The notes under the pieces: generated by a model
The model's database searches: none
Told to the model about the DNA's origin: nothing
The model's input: the letters and a program-made list of their open reading frames with translations, nothing else
Made by a program: the position numbers and the translations under genes
In this document: one piece after another, positions 25,151 through 34,329 of the stretch
Layout of the letters: each line of letters opens with the position of its first letter
Position numbering within the stretch: the first letter of the stretch is position 1
Source: Lysobacter antibioticus HS124
Lineage (GTDB): Bacteria; Pseudomonadota; Gammaproteobacteria; Xanthomonadales; Xanthomonadaceae
Length of the DNA: 40,337 nt
NCBI RefSeq assembly: GCF_000336385.2
Contig: NZ_HG424621.1
Location: 240 to 40,576 of the forward strand
Direction of reading: 5' to 3'

Positions 25151-26519
25151 CGGCGGCGGCCTCGTTGAGGGTCAGGGCGGACAGGGGCAGGCTCACGGTG
25201 ACCACCGCGCCGCTGGGTTCGCGGTTGCGTGCGGCGATGCTGCCGCCCAGCTGTCGGGCGACGTTCAAGGACAGGAACAGGCCCATCCCGCGGCCCGGAC
25301 GGCCTTTGCTCGACTGATACGGCTTGCCGAGTTGGCTGAGCATGGCCGGGGCGAAGCCGGGGCCGGCATCGCTGACCCGCAGCACCAGCCGGTCCTCGTC
25401 GCGCCAAGCCTCCAGGCCGACCCAGTCGGGCGAGGCCTCCAGAGCGTTGTCGAGAATGTTGCCGATCATCTGCTTGAGGCCGGAGTCGGAGACGATGGCG
25501 ACGTCGGCGCCGAATTCGTTGGCGTAGTCGAAGCCGCGCACCGGCCGGGTGGCGCGCCACTCGGCGACCAGGTCGTCGAGGAATTCGCCGACGGTGGTTT
25601 CCACCGGTGCGTCGCCGCGCGCTTCGCCGGCCGAGAGCAGGATGCCGGTGACGATCGATTTGCAGCGCTGCAGCTGGGTCTGCATCTCGTCCAGTTCCTG
25701 CAGCAGTTCGGGCTGCTCGGTGAACGGTTTCATCCGCCGCCAGTCGCCGAGGATCACCGACAGCGTCGCCAGCGGCGTGCCCAGCTCGTGGGCCGCGCCC
25801 GAGGCGAGCAGGCCCATGCGCACGATGTGCTCTTCCTCGGCGGCGCGCTGGCGCAGATCGGCCAGGTGCTGGTCGCGGGCGCGCAGGATCCGGCCGATGC
25901 GAGTGATGAACACCACCAGCAGGGTGGCGTTGAGGGCGAAGCACAGCAGCAGGCCCTGCACGTAGGGATCGGCGAGGCCGCGGGTCGGGTCGGCCGGGAT
26001 CACCACCGGGCCGGAGAAGCGGGTCAGGGCGACGAAGCAGGCGGTGGTCACCAGCACCATCGCGCAACTGGCCCAGGTGCGCAGCAGCACCGCGGCCAGT
26101 GCGACCTGCAGCAGGTACAGGAACACGAACGGATTGGCCGCGCCGCCGCTGAGGTAGAGCTGCGCGGTCAGGGTCATCACGTCGACCAGCAGGGCCAGGA
26201 ACAGGGCGCCGTTGGTGACCTTCTCGCGATGCCGCCAGCGCAGCGCGCTGACCAGATTGAACGCAGCCAGGCAGGCCAGCACGATCGCCATCGGCGCCAG
26301 CGGCAACTGGATGCGGAAGCCGAAATGGACGAACAGGATGGTCGCGACCTGGCCGATCACCGCGATCCAGCGCAGCTGGATCAGCTGGTGCATGTTGCGC
26401 ACTCCGGCGCTGGCGCGCAGGGCCGTGGCCAGCAGCGGCGGAGGCGGGATGGCCGATGCGGAAGGGGGCGGCGATGCAGGCCGGGCGTCGGTCGCGCGGG
26501 GTGGGGAAATGTCCTGCAT
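25143..26519 (-). CDS. roxS: RoxS/RegB/PrrB-type redox sensor histidine kinase
   Basis: This 458-residue kinase has a Pro/Ala-rich N-terminus and six membrane helices (about 48-210). It also carries both RegB sensing motifs: the quinone-binding GGAANPF (125-131) in the membrane part, and the redox-box Cys, C286 in QLQRCKSIV. The H box is ASGAAHELGTPLATLS with H244. The ATPase domain has MIGNILDNALEA, DAGPGF and GRGMGLFLSL. Family knowledge: it reads the quinone pool and oxygen state and phosphorylates the RegA-type partner. ATG at 26519 has a GAGG ribosome site. It begins 9 nt after surf1, which links it to oxidase assembly. Confidence 0.94.
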   Translation of the reverse strand: MQDISPPRATDARPASPPPSASAIPPPPLLATALRASAGVRNMHQLIQLRWIAVIGQVATILFVHFGFRIQLPLAPMAIVLACLAAFNLVSALRWRHREKVTNGALFLALLVDVMTLTAQLYLSGGAANPFVFLYLLQVALAAVLLRTWASCAMVLVTTACFVALTRFSGPVVIPADPTRGLADPYVQGLLLCFALNATLLVVFITRIGRILRARDQHLADLRQRAAEEEHIVRMGLLASGAAHELGTPLATLSVILGDWRRMKPFTEQPELLQELDEMQTQLQRCKSIVTGILLSAGEARGDAPVETTVGEFLDDLVAEWRATRPVRGFDYANEFGADVAIVSDSGLKQMIGNILDNALEASPDWVGLEAWRDEDRLVLRVSDAGPGFAPAMLSQLGKPYQSSKGRPGRGMGLFLSLNVARQLGGSIAARNREPSGAVVTVSLPLSALTLNEAAADE

Positions 26520-26528
26520 CGTCGGGCC

Positions 26529-27299
26529 TCAACGAACCTCATCGGTCGGCGGCGGCGCAGCGCGGCGCCGCCGGCGTTGCTCCAGGGCCACGCGCCAAGC
26601 CGCGCCGGCGACCATCAGCGCCAGTCCGAACCAGGTCAGCGCATAGACCAGGTGATTGTTGGGAAACTTTATCACCGTCAGCCCGCCGACCGGCTCCTGC
26701 GCCGGGCCGGCATCGGCGCCGGGCGTGCGGTCGGCGTCGACGAAGTAAGGCGCGACCGCCGCGCCGTCCAGGCCGCGGGCGGCGGCGATCGCGGCGACGT
26801 CGCGCGAATGCCAGCGTTCCTGCGCCGGGGCGTTCCTGCGCAAGAAGCCGCCGCCGGGCTCGCTGAGGCGCAACAGGCCGGTCACTTCGCCGGCGGACGA
26901 GGGCGCCGCCGGCCGGCGCTCGCGCACGAAGCCGCGGTTGACCAGCACGATCTCGCCACCCTCGGTCCGGAACGGACTGAGCAGCCAGTAGCCAGGACCG
27001 AGTTCGGTGACGGCCTGGGTGTAGGTGTCGCGCCCCGGCAGATAGCGGCCGCTCAGGCGCACGTGACGGTACTCGTCGCGGGCCGCGCTCACCGTGCTCC
27101 AATCGGTCCGCGCCGGCGGTGCGCCGGGCGGCGCATGCACGCGCGCTTCCACGCGCTGGATCAGGTCGAGCTTCCAGGCGCGGCGCTGGACCTGCCAACT
27201 GCCGAGCGCGATCAGGCCCGCGAACAGGGCCGCGAACAACACGTACAGCGCGACCAGCGCGAGAACGCCGCGCGGTCGCCGGGCCGGGGCCGTCGTCAT
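26529..27299 (-). CDS. SURF1-family oxidase assembly protein
   Basis: This 256-residue protein has a membrane helix at each end (about 10-32, and LVYALTWFGLALMVAGAAW near 220). Family motifs are ALGSWQVQRRAWKLDLI, EYRHVRLSGRYLPG, GPGYWLLSPF, IVLVNRGFV and FPNNHLVYALTWFGLA. SURF1/Shy1 proteins help insert heme a or o into subunit I of heme-copper oxidases. I chose ATG at 27299, which has GAGG 8 nt upstream, over a GTG at 27308. It is preceded by a terminator after cyoD and followed closely by the redox kinase gene. Confidence 0.92.
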   Translation of the reverse strand: MTTAPARRPRGVLALVALYVLFAALFAGLIALGSWQVQRRAWKLDLIQRVEARVHAPPGAPPARTDWSTVSAARDEYRHVRLSGRYLPGRDTYTQAVTELGPGYWLLSPFRTEGGEIVLVNRGFVRERRPAAPSSAGEVTGLLRLSEPGGGFLRRNAPAQERWHSRDVAAIAAARGLDGAAVAPYFVDADRTPGADAGPAQEPVGGLTVIKFPNNHLVYALTWFGLALMVAGAAWRVALEQRRRRRAAPPPTDEVR

Positions 27300-27387
27300 G
27301 GGCGCCACCTCGCGAACAACGGGTACAAAGCCGCGACTGCGTCGCCGCTCATCCTAACAGTCCGGGCCGAACCCGGCCCATAAAGCG

Positions 27388-27416
27388 CGATGCCCGGAAC
27401 GCAGTCCCGGGCATCG
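27388..27416 (-). terminator. Terminator of the cyo operon
   Basis: A 10-bp perfect stem (CGATGCCCGG / CCGGGCATCG) with a 9-nt loop lies about 60 nt after the cyoD stop. On the minus strand it is followed by CGCTTTA. It separates cyoABCD from surf1 and the redox pair. Confidence 0.7.
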
Positions 27417-27475
27417 CCTCCAGCCTGCGGCGAGGAGTCCACTGTCGCCTCACTCCGCGGGAGTGTTTCCCGGCC

Positions 27476-27898
27476 TCAAGGCATGGCCCGCATGTCGTGC
27501 GGCATCGGCATCATGTTGACGTTGAGGTGGTGCATGACCCACAACGAACCGGCCAGCATGATCACCACCAACACCAGGGTGAAGATCAGCGCGAGCATGT
27601 TCCAGCCGCCCTCCGACTTCGTGTTCATGTGCAGGAAGTAGACCATGTGCACGACGATCTGCACGACCGCGAAGGCCAGGATCACGAAGGCGGTGGTGCC
27701 CGAGCTCGGGATCACCTTGCCCATGACCAGCCAGAACGGGATCGCGGTCAGGACGACCGACAGCAGGAAGCCGACGACGTAGCCCTTGACGGTACCGTGG
27801 TAGTCGTCGCCGGCATGATGGCCGTGATCGTCGTGGCCGTCGTGGCCGTCGTGATCGTGGCCGTTGTCGTGGTGTTGATTGGCGACCGGGTGGCTCAC
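27476..27898 (-). CDS. cyoD: Cytochrome o ubiquinol oxidase subunit IV with His-rich extension
   Basis: This 140-residue protein has three membrane helices (about 42-60, 70-90 and 105-125) typical of Cyo[58 protein letters not shown]. CyoD aids assembly of the oxidase copper/heme centre. The first 35 residues are unusual: a His/Asp/Gly run ([16 protein letters not shown]) that could bind metal. The start is GTG at 27898, overlapping the cyoC stop in GTGA. The C-terminus is Met/His-rich (NMMPMPHDM), adding to the metal-binding look. Confidence 0.93.
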   Translation of the reverse strand: MSHPVANQHHDNGHDHDGHDGHDDHGHHAGDDYHGTVKGYVVGFLLSVVLTAIPFWLVMGKVIPSSGTTAFVILAFAVVQIVVHMVYFLHMNTKSEGGWNMLALIFTLVLVVIMLAGSLWVMHHLNVNMMPMPHDMRAMP

Positions 27899-28530
27899 GG
27901 CAGCGCTCCCATCAGATAGACGAAGGTGAAGACGCCGATCCAGACGACGTCGAGGAAGTGCCAGAACATCGACAGGCACAGCAGGCGGCGGCGGTTCTCC
28001 GGAATCAGCCCGTGCTTGCGCAGCTGGACCATCAGCACCACCAGCCAGATCACGCCGAAGGTGACGTGCAGGCCGTGGGTCGCGACCAGAGCGAAGAACG
28101 AGGACAGGAACGCGCTGCGCTGCGGGCCGGCGCCCTCGTGGATCAGGTGGGCGAACTCGTACAGCTCCAGGCCGAGGAAGGCCAGGCCGAACAAGCCGGT
28201 GACCGCCAGCCAACCTTGCACCGCGGCCAGCTTGCGCCTGGTCATCGCGATCATCGCGAAGCCGTAGGTGATCGACGACAGCAGCAGCATCGCGGTGTTG
28301 ATCGCGACCAACTGCAGGTCGAACAAGTCGGCGCCGGACGGGCCGGCCGCGTAGCTGCGGCCGAGCACGCCGTAGACGGCGAACAGCACCGCGAACACCA
28401 GGCAGTCGCTCATCAGGTAGAGCCAGAACCCGAGCAGGGTGCCGTTCTGCGGATGGTGCTTGCCCTTGAGGTCGAAGAAGACCGGGCGCCCGTCGGGGGT
28501 GTGGGTGGCGATGGCGTGGGCGTCAGACAT
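27895..28530 (-). CDS. cyoC: Cytochrome o ubiquinol oxidase subunit III
   Basis: This 211-residue protein has five membrane helices. CyoC motifs are [70 protein letters not shown] and [21 protein letters not shown]. It stabilises the oxidase and may guide oxygen entry. It overlaps cyoB by 8 nt and cyoD by 4 nt, showing tight coupling. ATG at 28530. Confidence 0.95.
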   Translation of the reverse strand: MSDAHAIATHTPDGRPVFFDLKGKHHPQNGTLLGFWLYLMSDCLVFAVLFAVYGVLGRSYAAGPSGADLFDLQLVAINTAMLLLSSITYGFAMIAMTRRKLAAVQGWLAVTGLFGLAFLGLELYEFAHLIHEGAGPQRSAFLSSFFALVATHGLHVTFGVIWLVVLMVQLRKHGLIPENRRRLLCLSMFWHFLDVVWIGVFTFVYLMGALP

Positions 28531-30529
28531 GGGCGGCGGCCAGTTGTTGCGTGCGCTGGTTTTCCGTGGCGGTCACTTGCTCCGCCGGGATGTAGTAGTC
28601 GCGCTTGTAGTTGAAGGTATGGACGATGGCGGCGATCAGCATCGCGGCGAAGGACACGCCGGCAACCAGCCACATCTGCCAGATCAGGGCGAACGCGCAC
28701 AGCGTGCTCAGGCCGGCGATGACCACGCCCGCGCCGGTGTTCTTGGGCATGTGGATCGACAGGAAGCCCGAGGTCGGACGCTGGTAGCCGCGCTGCTTCA
28801 TGTCGTGCCAGGCGTCGTTGTCGTGCACCACCGGAGTGAAGGCGAAGTTGTAGTCCGGCGGCGGCGAGGAGGTCGACCACTCCAGGGTGCGGCCCTGCCA
28901 CGGGTCGCCGGTTTCGTCGCGCAGCGCCTTGCGGTTGCGGATCGAGACCGCGACCTGGATCAGGAAGCTGAGGATGCCCAGGGCGATCAGCACCGCGCCG
29001 AAGGCGGCGATCACGAACCAGATCTGCAGCGAGGCGTCCTCGAAATGGCTGACGCGGCGGGTCACGCCCATCAGGCCGAGCACGTACAGCGGCATGAAGG
29101 CGAAGAAGAAGCCGATCTGCCAGAACCAGAACGAGCACTTGCCCCAGAACGGATCGAGCTTGAAGCCGAAGGCCTTGGGCCACCAGAAGTTGATGCCGGC
29201 GAACAGGCCGAACAGCACGCCGCCGATGATCACGTTGTGGAAGTGAGCGATCAGGAACAGGCTGTTGTGCAGGACGAAGTCGGCCGGGGGCACCGCCAGC
29301 AGCACGCCGGTCATGCCGCCGATGACGAAGGTGACCATGAAGCCCATCGTCCACAGCATCGGCACTTCGAAGCGGATGCGGCCGCGGTACATGGTGAACA
29401 GCCAGTTGAAGATCTTCGCGCCCGTCGGGATCGAGATGATCATCGTGGTGATGCCGAAGAACGAGTTGACGCTGGCGCCCGAGCCCATGGTGAAGAAGTG
29501 GTGCAGCCACACCAGGTAGGACAGGATGGTGATCACCACCGTCGCATAGACCATCGAGGCGTAGCCGAACAGGCGCTTGCCGCTATAGGTCGAGACGACC
29601 TCGGAGAAGATGCCGAAGCAGGGCAGGATCAGGATGTAGACCTCCGGGTGGCCCCAGATCCAGATCAGGTTCACGTACATCATGGGGTTGCCGCCCAGAT
29701 CGTTCGTGAAGAAGTTGGTGCCCGCGTAGCGGTCCAGCGACAGCAGCAACAGCACCGCGGTGAGCACCGGGAACGCGGCCACGATCAGCACGTTGGTGCA
29801 CAGCGAGGTCCAGGTGAAGACCGGCATCTTCATCATGCTCATGCCGGGGGCGCGCATCTTGACGATGGTCGCGATCAGGTTGACGCCCGATAGCAATGTG
29901 CCCACGCCCGCGATCTGCAGCGCCCATATGTAGTAGTCGACGCCGACCCCCGGGCTGTAGGCGATGCCCGACAGCGGCGGATACGCCAGCCAACCGGTGG
30001 TGGCGAACTCGCCGACGAACAGCGAGACCATCACCAGCGCGGCGCCGCAGGCGGTCATCCAGAAGCTGAAGTTGTTGAGGAACGGGAAGGCGACGTCGCG
30101 CGCGCCGATCTGCAGCGGCACGAGGTAGTTCATGAAGCCGGTGACCAGCGGCATCGCCACGAAGAAGATCATGATCACGCCGTGGGCGGTGAAGATCTGG
30201 TCGTAGTGGTGCGGCGGCAGATAGCCGGCGTTGTCGCCGAACGCCATCGCCTGCTGCAGGCGCATCATGATCGCGTCGGCGAAACCGCGCATGAGCATGA
30301 CCAGCCCCAGCACGATGTACATGATGCCGATCTTCTTGTGATCGATGCTGGTGAACCACTCCTTCCAGAGGTAGCCCCAGAGCTTGTAGCGGGTGAGCAG
30401 GGCGACCACGCCGAGGCCGCCGAGCACGACCATGGCGAAGGTGGCGATCAGGATCGGCTCGTGCAGCGGGATCGATTCCCAGGTGAGCCGGCCAAAGATC
30501 AGGTGGGCGGGATGGGGCTGTTCTGACAT
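28523..30529 (-). CDS. cyoB: Cytochrome o ubiquinol oxidase subunit I
   Basis: This 668-residue heme-copper oxidase core subunit has the low-spin heme ligand H116 in TAHGVIM, the CuB/crosslink site H294 and Y298 in WGHPEVY, H343 and H344 in LHHFFT, and H429/H431 in IAHFHN. It reduces oxygen to water with electrons from ubiquinol and pumps protons in the inner membrane. The length fits E. coli CyoB. ATG at 30529 has a GGAG ribosome site. It is the second gene of cyoABCD; there is no cyoE (heme O synthase) beside it in this window. Confidence 0.97.
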   Translation of the reverse strand: MSEQPHPAHLIFGRLTWESIPLHEPILIATFAMVVLGGLGVVALLTRYKLWGYLWKEWFTSIDHKKIGIMYIVLGLVMLMRGFADAIMMRLQQAMAFGDNAGYLPPHHYDQIFTAHGVIMIFFVAMPLVTGFMNYLVPLQIGARDVAFPFLNNFSFWMTACGAALVMVSLFVGEFATTGWLAYPPLSGIAYSPGVGVDYYIWALQIAGVGTLLSGVNLIATIVKMRAPGMSMMKMPVFTWTSLCTNVLIVAAFPVLTAVLLLLSLDRYAGTNFFTNDLGGNPMMYVNLIWIWGHPEVYILILPCFGIFSEVVSTYSGKRLFGYASMVYATVVITILSYLVWLHHFFTMGSGASVNSFFGITTMIISIPTGAKIFNWLFTMYRGRIRFEVPMLWTMGFMVTFVIGGMTGVLLAVPPADFVLHNSLFLIAHFHNVIIGGVLFGLFAGINFWWPKAFGFKLDPFWGKCSFWFWQIGFFFAFMPLYVLGLMGVTRRVSHFEDASLQIWFVIAAFGAVLIALGILSFLIQVAVSIRNRKALRDETGDPWQGRTLEWSTSSPPPDYNFAFTPVVHDNDAWHDMKQRGYQRPTSGFLSIHMPKNTGAGVVIAGLSTLCAFALIWQMWLVAGVSFAAMLIAAIVHTFNYKRDYYIPAEQVTATENQRTQQLAAAHV

Positions 30530-30603
30530 CTTGACTCCGAAGGTCCGCTGCCGGACCTGACGCCTTTGGGCGCGCTAACTAAGGAATGCGGTGGCTGCGC
30601 GCC

Positions 30604-31656
30604 TTACGGCGCGAGGGTGGCGACGCCCCAGTTCGGGGTCGCGGCGCTCGGCGAGGTCAGGCACATGGCCGAGGCCACGTAGGGACCGCCGCGCAGGTCG
30701 CCGGTGCGGCGCTGGGCGAGGGCGTCGGTGCTCAGGCCGAGGCCGCCGCCGGCGTCGATCGCCATCATCTCGTCCATGCACATGCGGCTGGCGTCGACGC
30801 AGCGGTTGAGGATCGCGTGGTACAGGCCCGGCGCGACCGCGCCGTAGCGGCGCACCGGTTCCTTCTCGCTGGGCTTTTCCAGTTCCAGATAGCCGGCGCG
30901 TTCCAGGGTGGTGCCGCTGGCGCGGTTCTTGGCCACCCAGGCGTCGAAGCCGGCCTGGTCGAGGCCGTGGAAGCGGAAGCGCATGTGCGAGAAGCCGGCG
31001 CCGCTGTAGTTGGCGGAGAAACCCTCGTAATCGCCCGGCTTGTTGATCACCGCGTGCAACTGGGTCTGCATGCCCGGCATCGCGTAGATCTGTCCGGCCA
31101 GGGCCGGGACGTAGAAGGAGTTCATCACCGTCGAGGCGGTGATCTTGAACTGGATCGGCCGGTCGACCGGCGCGGCCACTTCGTTGATCGTGGCGATGTT
31201 CTGCTCCGGATACAGGAACAACCACTTCCAGTCCAGCGCCACCACTTCGATCACCAGCGGCTTGACGTCGGCGGCGACCGGCTGGCCGGGCTTGATCCGG
31301 TCGAGCGGGCGATACGGGTCCAGGGTGTGAGTGCTGACCCAGGTGATCGCGCCGAGGATGATGATGATCAGCAGCGGCGCCGACCAGATCACCAGCTCGA
31401 GCTGGGTGGAGTGGTCCCAATCGGGCTTGTACGTCGCCTTGGTGTTCGAGGCGCGGTAGCGCCAGGCGAAGAACAGCGTCAGCGCGATCACCGGCACGAT
31501 GATCAGCAGCATCAGCACGGTCGAGATCACGATCAGGTTGCCTTGCTGCTGGGCGATGTCGCCCGACGGGTTCAGCACCACGGTGTTGCAACCGGCCAGC
31601 GCCAGCGTCGCGCCGGCGGTGAGCAGGGGTCGGAGCAGAGTCTTGAAGGCGTTCAT
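30604..31656 (-). CDS. cyoA: Cytochrome o ubiquinol oxidase subunit II (lipoprotein)
   Basis: This 350-residue protein has a lipoprotein signal with lipobox LALAGC (C23), two membrane helices (about 42-65 and 88-110) and a periplasmic cupredoxin domain. The CuA ligands of cytochrome c oxidases are missing (the loop reads SANYSGAGFSHM instead of a CxxxC motif), which marks it as a quinol oxidase subunit. LDWKWLFLYPE is the typical quinol-site-adjacent motif. ATG at 31656 has only a weak ribosome site. It is first in the operon; 74 nt separate it from cyoB. Confidence 0.96.
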   Translation of the reverse strand: MNAFKTLLRPLLTAGATLALAGCNTVVLNPSGDIAQQQGNLIVISTVLMLLIIVPVIALTLFFAWRYRASNTKATYKPDWDHSTQLELVIWSAPLLIIIILGAITWVSTHTLDPYRPLDRIKPGQPVAADVKPLVIEVVALDWKWLFLYPEQNIATINEVAAPVDRPIQFKITASTVMNSFYVPALAGQIYAMPGMQTQLHAVINKPGDYEGFSANYSGAGFSHMRFRFHGLDQAGFDAWVAKNRASGTTLERAGYLELEKPSEKEPVRRYGAVAPGLYHAILNRCVDASRMCMDEMMAIDAGGGLGLSTDALAQRRTGDLRGGPYVASAMCLTSPSAATPNWGVATLAP

Positions 31657-31983
31657 CGATCTGACGCGTAGGCACGAGCGAGGGCCGCGACGGCCGCGGC
31701 GATGGGCGCGATCCTAAAGGCCGGCGGCGGTGGGGACGATTGGACGTTTTGTCCCATGCGCTGCGCTGCAACATCGCCCCGGCCGGGCCCAGGCCAGGGC
31801 CGGGGCGTCGCGCCGTCTTCACGAAACCCAACAACGGCGCGGCCTGGCGCTGAACAGGGCGCTCCGAAGGCGGTATTGGCGTCGTCCGCAGACCGGAGTA
31901 ACGTCGGAGAGGCGGGTCAAGCCACCCGCCCGTTCCGGCACAGCCGCCGACCACGGACCGCAACCCGTACCGAGCGCCCGCCT
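31657..31983. other. Intergenic region between cyoA and the MHS-type transporter gene
   Basis: About 330 nt lie between two divergent genes and should hold both promoters. An inverted repeat, GCCCCGGCC (31776-31784) / GGCCGGGGC (31798-31806), could form a hairpin. I found no clear FNR-type site (TTGAT-N4-ATCAA) and no second gene. Confidence 0.5.
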
Positions 31984-33312
31984 ATGATGCCTATGCCCAG
32001 CCATGCCCTCCCGGAGTCGTCCCGCACCGTTTCCGTCCATGGCCCCGAGCCCCAGGGCGAGGTCAAGCCCGGCGAGATCGCGGTCGGGGTGGTGATCGGG
32101 CGGGCCTCGGAGTACTTCGACTTCTTCGTCTACGGCATCGCTTCGGCCCTGGTCTTCCCCTCGGTGTTCTTTCCCTTCCTCGGCAAGCTCGAGGCCACCT
32201 TGTGGTCGTTCGCGATCTTCGCCCTGGCCTTCGTCTCGCGGCCGCTGGGCACGGTGCTGTTCATGTGGATCCAGCGCCGCTGGGACCGCAGCACCAAATT
32301 GACCGCGGCCTTGTTCCTGCTCGGCAGTTGCACCGCCGGCATCGCCTTCCTGCCCGGGTTCGCCAAGATCGGCAGCCTGTCGATCGTGCTGCTGGCGCTG
32401 TTCCGGCTCGGCCAGGGCGTGGCCCTGGGCGGTTCCTGGGACGGCCTGCCGTCGCTGCTGGCGCTGAACGCGCCCAAGGACCGGCGCGGCTGGTACGCCA
32501 TGCTCGGCCAGCTCGGCGCCCCGGTCGGCTTCATCATCTCCGCGGCCCTGTTCGCCTATCTCTACGGCGCCCTGTCGCCGACCGACTTCTTCGACTGGGG
32601 CTGGCGCTATCCCTTCTTCGCCGCGTTCGCGATCAACGTGGTGGCCCTGTTCGCCCGCCTGCGCCTGGTGCTGACCCACGAATACGAGCGTGAGCTGGGC
32701 GAGCGCGAGCTGGAGCCGACCCCGGTGATCGAACTGGTCGGCGCCAAGGGCCGGCATGTGGTGATCGGCGCTTTCGCCGCCTTGGCCAGCTATGCGCTGT
32801 TCCATATCGTCACCATCTTCCCGCTGTCGTGGATCCTGCTGTACTCGGACCAGTCCGTGCCGCAGTTCCTGGCGGTGCAGATCGTCGGCGCCTTCCTGGC
32901 CGCGGGCGCGGTGGTCGTCTCGGGCCTGATCGCCGACCGCTTCGGCCGGCCTCGCACCCTGGCCGCACTGGCCGCGGCGATCGCGATGTTCAGCGGTTTC
33001 GCGCCGACCCTGCTCGGCGGCGGCGCGGTCGGGCAGGATGCCTTCATCCTGATCGGCTTCGTCCTGCTCGGCCTGTCCTACGGCCAGGCGGCCGGGTCGG
33101 TGACCGCCAACTTCGGCTCCAAGTACCGCTACACCGGCGCCGCGCTCACCTCGGACCTGGCCTGGCTGATCGGCGCTGCGTTCGCGCCGCTGGTCGCGCT
33201 GGGGCTGTGCGCCCGATTCGGCCTGGCGTTCGTCGGGGTCTACCTGCTGTCGGGCGCGATCTGCACCATGGCCGCGCTGGCGGTGAACCGGGCGCTCAAG
33301 CTGCGCAGCTGA
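31984..33312 (+). CDS. MFS transporter, metabolite:H+ symporter (MHS)-like
   Basis: This 442-residue protein has 12 membrane helices. The start (VGVVIGRASEYFDFFVYGIAS), the first cytoplasmic loop and GQGVALGGSWDGLPSLLALN resemble the metabolite:H+ symporter group, which imports organic acids, osmolytes or other small metabolites. The signature RPLGTVLFMWIQRRWDRSTKL stands for the usual GxxGDRxGR loop but is divergent. Another family-like loop is ADRFGRPRTLA. The substrate cannot be told from sequence. Two in-frame ATGs (31984, 31987) are equally possible; ribosome signals are weak. It is alone on the plus strand, with a strong terminator after it. Confidence 0.87.
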   Translation: MMPMPSHALPESSRTVSVHGPEPQGEVKPGEIAVGVVIGRASEYFDFFVYGIASALVFPSVFFPFLGKLEATLWSFAIFALAFVSRPLGTVLFMWIQRRWDRSTKLTAALFLLGSCTAGIAFLPGFAKIGSLSIVLLALFRLGQGVALGGSWDGLPSLLALNAPKDRRGWYAMLGQLGAPVGFIISAALFAYLYGALSPTDFFDWGWRYPFFAAFAINVVALFARLRLVLTHEYERELGERELEPTPVIELVGAKGRHVVIGAFAALASYALFHIVTIFPLSWILLYSDQSVPQFLAVQIVGAFLAAGAVVVSGLIADRFGRPRTLAALAAAIAMFSGFAPTLLGGGAVGQDAFILIGFVLLGLSYGQAAGSVTANFGSKYRYTGAALTSDLAWLIGAAFAPLVALGLCARFGLAFVGVYLLSGAICTMAALAVNRALKLRS

Positions 33313-33351
33313 GCGCCGCCCGCGCCGGCGATGCCGGCCCAGCCCGCCCAA

Positions 33352-33386
33352 CGACGGCCCGCGCTCGCGCGGGCCGTCGGCGTTTT
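33352..33386 (+). terminator. Strong rho-independent terminator
   Basis: A 12-bp perfect stem CGACGGCCCGCG / CGCGGGCCGTCG with a CTCG tetraloop is followed by GCGTTTT, 39 nt after the transporter stop. Confidence 0.85.
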
Positions 33387-33389
33387 GGA

Positions 33390-34329
33390 GCGGCCGTCGA
33401 TGCCGGCGTGGCGCCGCGTCCGGAACGGGGGCGCGCTTACCTATATATAAGTGCCGCAGTGGAGCGCGCGGGTCCGTTGCGGCGGCCGCCAGGAGTTTGC
33501 TGATCCTGGCGAATCGAAAGCGGCCTGCGATCGAGATCCGCAGCCGGCATGCGCCGCAGCCGCCAAGATCGCCGCCGGCCCTCGTGCGGGGCGGCGCAAG
33601 ACCATCGAGACGATTTCGGAACCATCGGTGCGCGCAATCGTTGGTGCGGCTTCGTGCATACGTTGCCGTACGCGAAGCGAACGATGCAGCAGCGCATTTG
33701 CCGTCCGGCCCAGACGGCTTGCGATGCATAACACGCCAGGTCGCAGGCCGTGGTTACGAAACTTGCGGCAGACACGCGCGGCGATCGGTGCACCCCTCAG
33801 CCGGTCGATGCATCGCGCGGTGCGCGCAGCGCGGAACACGGCATCGAAAGCGTTGCGCAACACGATGCGGAACGCGCATTCGTTAATCGTCGATAACGAA
33901 CGCATGCATGCGTTGAGATCGCCTCGGCGCGATGCGACCGGATGTTGCATCCCATCGGCCAGCGGCAATTGCATTCGCGCTGTGTAGGAATTGCCTGGAT
34001 TTCGCGGAGTTTGCGCAGCGACGTCGACGTTCTCTGTCCGAGTGCGCGTTCCGTTCGCGCCTGAATGTGACGAAGCCACGCGAACGAGTTGAACGGAAAC
34101 AAATCGATGTCGCAGAGTTTGATCGGGTACTCCGTTTGCAAATCTTCGCTGCAGCGTTCGTAAAGAACTTTCAACACTGCGATATATGTTATGGACGCAG
34201 TCACCGAACCAAAGCCTGTTGCGTTAGCCGGATTCAGTCGGGCGCGCCGCGCCTGGAAGCAACGCGACCACATCTCGCCGCAGAAGTACCCGCGACGCAT
34301 CGTTCGCGGGAACCAGAGAGAGCGAACGT
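33390..34329. other. 0.9-kb region without a convincing gene upstream of the NRPS locus
   Basis: Reading frames exist on both strands, but their translations are low-complexity (Arg/Ala/Ser-rich) with no family features, and base composition is less GC-rich than in the genes around. CTATATATAAG near 33442-33452 and CGATATATGTTAT near 34180-34192 are AT-rich spots that could be -10 regions; the second lies about 140 nt before the exporter start. An inverted repeat is listed separately. The region is probably regulatory for the biosynthetic locus. Confidence 0.5.
33876..33903. promoter_or_regulatory. Inverted repeat in the NRPS upstream region
   Basis: Arms GCATTCGTTA and TAACGAACGC (one mismatch) flank an 8-nt spacer and run directly into a perfect 12-bp palindrome, CGCATGCATGCG (33901-33912). 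It is a possible operator for a regulator of the biosynthetic genes; no known regulator site was matched. Confidence 0.4.

Noticed and set aside
33441-34079. 212-residue minus-strand frame in the NRPS upstream region
   Set aside because: Composition is Arg/Ala/Ser-rich with no recognisable motif, and overlapping frames of similar quality exist on the other strand.
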